Shown here: positions 61,542 through 64,000 of the stretch, one piece after another
Layout of the letters: every line of letters starts with the position of its first letter
How positions within the stretch are numbered: position 1 is the stretch's first letter
Position numbers and translations under genes: made by a program
DNA from: Myxococcales bacterium
GTDB lineage: Bacteria > Myxococcota_A > Polyangia > Nannocystales > Nannocystaceae
Direction of reading: 5' to 3'
DNA length: 64,000 nt
Assembly: GCA_020633315.1 (NCBI GenBank)
Contig: JACKDV010000003.1
Coordinates: 434,001-498,000, forward strand
Notes under the pieces: generated by a model
Database searches by the model: none
What the model was told of the DNA's origin: nothing
What the model saw: only the letters and a program-made list of their open reading frames with translations

Positions 61542-64000
61542 TTACTTGCTGTACAGCCGCCCCTCCCGCACGCGCACCACCTTTCCATACTTCCGCAGCT
61601 CCTCCTTCTTCACCTTCCGCGGATCCCCCACCACCATGATCGCGACCGGCCGCCCCTTCACGTGCGCCTCGTAGAAGGCCTCGATCTCCTCGAACTCCAG
61701 CCCCTCGTATGCGGGCATCAGCCACCGCCGCGGATCGTCCCCATACCCCAGCGCCCGCCACTGCTCCACGGCCACCGGCACGTCCCGGAACGCCGGGCTC
61801 GCGGTCTCCTGGCTGCGCACCAGGGCCGAGCGCACCATGGCGAGCCGCTCGGGTCGCTCGGGCATCTGCGTGATGAGCCCCATCATCACCTCGAGCGCCT
61901 CGGCGGTCTTGTCCGCCTGACAGCCCACGTAGCCCAGCAGCATGCCCTTTTGGTCGAGGTCGGGATCCCGCAGGTAGTAGCCGCCCGCGGAGTAGGCCAG
62001 CGCCCGGAACTCCCGCACCTCCTGGAACACCAGGCCGGCCATGCTGCCGCCGAAGTACTCGTTGAAGGCGTCGGCGGCGGGCACGTCCCGGCGCTCGAGG
62101 GGGTCGCCCTCCACCCAGAACCATAGCTGGGTCTGCACGGCGTCGCGGCGCGGCACGAAGAACACGGTGGTCTCGCTCAGGGTCTCGCGCGGGTACACGC
62201 GCTGCGGCTTGGCGGGCCTGGGGTCTTCGACCAGGGGCACGCGCTGCGCCACGGCCTGGGCCACGAGCTCGGCGTCGGCTCGCCCCACGTAGTGGACCTC
62301 GGCCTGGCGCCGCTGCACCTGCTGCCAGGCGTCGAGCAGCTTGGTGGGGGTCATCGCCCGCGCCCCCCAGGGGCCGAGCTCGCGGCGCTCGGGAGAGCGA
62401 TCGCCCCAGAGCACGTGGTCGCGCAGGGCCTTGCCCACGTTGGGCGGATCCTTGCGCTCGAGTCGACGAAAGCCCCACACCTCGCGCCTCACCTGGCGCA
62501 GCGGCTTGCGCTCGCCCACGGGGGTCTGCATGAGCTCGGCGACCAGGTCGAGCGCGTCGTCCATGTGGGCCTGGGGCCCCTGCAGGCGCACGACGAAGCG
62601 ATCGAGCTCGGCCTCGGCGGTGAGGGTGGTGCTGAGCTCGAACAGGCGCTTGCGCAGGTCCTCGGCGGGGTGCGCCTCGGTGCCGATGCGCTGGAGGTAC
62701 TCGGCGAGCAGCTCGAGCTCGCGGATGCTGGCGGTGCCGATGCCAAAGCGCAGCTCGAGCTGGTAGAGGTCGTCGAAGGGGTTGCCGGCGGCGGTGAGCT
62801 CGACCTCGCCTGCGACGGGCAGGTGCCGTAGGTCGTCGAAGACGTCGATGGTCTCGATCCGCGGGGGCGGCTTGGGCATGTCCCGTACCTCCTCGAAGAA
62901 GGCAGAGTGCTGACCCCGCGGCGGATCCACGGGCGGATACTTGGGCTTGTCGAGGCGGGTCTTCTTGGGGAAGCCCATGCGCGAGCGCAGCACGAGGCGG
63001 CGCTCGCCGAAGAGCTCGCCGGCCACGCGCTGCACGTCGTCGCGGGTGAGGCCCCGCAGGCGCTCGAGGTAGCCCACGTAGCCGTCCCAGCCGCCGTGGG
63101 CGACGAAGGCGTGGCCCATGGCCAGGGCACGCTCGCGGTTGTCCTCCCAGCGCAGGGTCTGCTCGACGATGAGGCCCTCCTTGAGGGCGTCGAAGGTGGC
63201 GTCGTCGAAGTCGCCGGCGGCCACCCGGGCGATCTCGTCGCTCACCCGCCGCTCGGCCCCGCCGAAGGTCTGGAACACCACCCGCGGCAGGTAGGCGATG
63301 ACGTCGAGGTTGTGCTCGGCCAGATCGGCGGGCACGTGCACCGCGAACAAGAGCGTGCCGTCGTCGCTGAGGCGATCGATGAAGCCGGAGCGCTGGGCGT
63401 TGGAGAGCAGCCGCCGGGCGACCTGCAGGGCGGCGTAGTCGGGGTGCGACTCGGGCACGGTGCGGTAGGCGATCGCACCCACCCGGATGGGGCTGGCCCG
63501 CATCCGCAGGCGCTCGTTCACCTCGAAGGGGCGCACGGGAGGCCGCGGCGGCTCGGGATCCGGACCCGCCTTCCAGGCCCCGAAGTGGCGCTCGATCACG
63601 GGCAGCAGCGCGTCGGCGTCGATGTCCCCGCTGAGCACCAGCGCCATGTTGCCCGGCACGTAGTAGCGCTCGAAGTACTCGCGCATGGCCCGGAGCGACG
63701 GGCGCTTGAGGTGCTCCACCTCGCCCAGGATGTCGTTGCTGCCGTAGGGGTGATCGGGGAAGGCCCCTTGCATGAAGCGACGAAAGAGCTGGTAGCCGGT
63801 GGTGTCGATGGCGATGTTCTTCTCCTCGTAGACGGCCTCCAGCTCGGTGGGGAACAGCCGGAACACCGGGTCCTGGAAGCGATGGGCGTAGATGGCGAGC
63901 CAGGGCTCGATCTGCGAGGCCGGGAAGGTGTTGTGGTAGACGGTCTCGTCGTAGGTGGTGAAGGCGTTGACCCCGGTGCCGCCGATCGCCTCGAGGAGCT
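61542..64000 (-). CDS. M16-family zinc peptidase, 5' end outside window
   Basis: At least 819 residues of an insulinase-type (M16) peptidase; the frame stays open to the window edge, so the N-terminus is missing. Typical sequence: NAFTTYDETVYHNTFPASQI, VYEEKNIAID (the downstream zinc-ligand Glu region), and FMQGAFPDHPYGSNDILGEV. Then AMREYFERYYVPGNMALVLS, and a second half with FNEYFGGSMAGLVFQEVREF and RALAYSAGGYYL. The HxxEH site should lie upstream of position 64000. These are periplasmic or outer-membrane two-domain peptidases that degrade small peptides. The C-terminus ends cleanly at RVREGRLYSK. Confidence 0.92.
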   Translation of the reverse strand, partial: LLEAIGGTGVNAFTTYDETVYHNTFPASQIEPWLAIYAHRFQDPVFRLFPTELEAVYEEKNIAIDTTGYQLFRRFMQGAFPDHPYGSNDILGEVEHLKRPSLRAMREYFERYYVPGNMALVLSGDIDADALLPVIERHFGAWKAGPDPEPPRPPVRPFEVNERLRMRASPIRVGAIAYRTVPESHPDYAALQVARRLLSNAQRSGFIDRLSDDGTLLFAVHVPADLAEHNLDVIAYLPRVVFQTFGGAERRVSDEIARVAAGDFDDATFDALKEGLIVEQTLRWEDNRERALAMGHAFVAHGGWDGYVGYLERLRGLTRDDVQRVAGELFGERRLVLRSRMGFPKKTRLDKPKYPPVDPPRGQHSAFFEEVRDMPKPPPRIETIDVFDDLRHLPVAGEVELTAAGNPFDDLYQLELRFGIGTASIRELELLAEYLQRIGTEAHPAEDLRKRLFELSTTLTAEAELDRFVVRLQGPQAHMDDALDLVAELMQTPVGERKPLRQVRREVWGFRRLERKDPPNVGKALRDHVLWGDRSPERRELGPWGARAMTPTKLLDAWQQVQRRQAEVHYVGRADAELVAQAVAQRVPLVEDPRPAKPQRVYPRETLSETTVFFVPRRDAVQTQLWFWVEGDPLERRDVPAADAFNEYFGGSMAGLVFQEVREFRALAYSAGGYYLRDPDLDQKGMLLGYVGCQADKTAEALEVMMGLITQMPERPERLAMVRSALVRSQETASPAFRDVPVAVEQWRALGYGDDPRRWLMPAYEGLEFEEIEAFYEAHVKGRPVAIMVVGDPRKVKKEELRKYGKVVRVREGRLYSK

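Overview
The window is about 70% G+C and reads as chromosomal DNA from a myxobacterium, most likely a Nannocystis/Enhygromyxa-type (Nannocystaceae) relative. That placement is an inference. It rests on five Ser/Thr protein kinases, an FHA protein, a sigma54 activator with its histidine kinase, and more than a dozen Ser/Thr/Gly/Asp-rich lipoproteins with thrombospondin-type-3-like, Kelch or Cys-rich domains. I see no rRNA, tRNA, CRISPR array, insertion sequence or phage integrase, so this is ordinary chromosome with much lineage-specific surface and signalling content.

Layout. 1-7.8 kb (minus strand): two TPR-type lipoproteins, a PhnD-like binding protein, and a tightly coupled run of HExxH protein, GT-C glycosyltransferase, DUF6249 membrane protein, ECF sigma factor and putative anti-sigma factor. 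7.9-17.5 kb: a kinase with a TPR partner, a bestrophin-like channel, then a translationally coupled Cys-rich protein/kinase/partner trio and an OmpA-TSP3 protein with a lipoprotein. 17.7-29.7 kb: a sigma54-centred block. A histidine kinase and NtrC-type activator lie between genes that carry near-consensus -24/-12 promoters: a LuxR-type HTH protein on one side, an unknown protein plus FHA protein on the other, a lipoprotein followed by a kinase-TPR protein further out, and possibly one more kinase. 29.7-38.9 kb: another kinase pair, FKBP isomerase, YebC, a frameshifted lipoprotein gene, a STAS-like/AhpD-like pair, Pcm, and HTTM-like membrane proteins. 39-51.6 kb: PhoX phosphatase with a diheme cytochrome lipoprotein, a zinc-ribbon membrane protein, an SLC12-type transporter, a GH5 glycosidase, a protein with an internally duplicated domain, and a repeat-bearing lipoprotein.

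51.7-58 kb is the most coherent accessory system. A Kelch lipoprotein diverges from an operon encoding a Cys-rich lipoprotein, a HmuY-family lipoprotein, a small membrane-tailed protein, a HmuR-like TonB-dependent receptor and a second HmuY-family lipoprotein. The divergent region holds two identical AT-rich 25-bp repeats that contain Fur-box-like palindromes. This looks like an iron-regulated haem capture system.

58.4-64 kb: a small Cys-rich lipoprotein, a LysM/peptidoglycan-binding protein coupled to an amidase (both without signal peptides), and an M16 peptidase that runs off the window. Most adjacent same-strand genes overlap by 4 bp (ATGA/GTGA), so operon structure is unusually clear.
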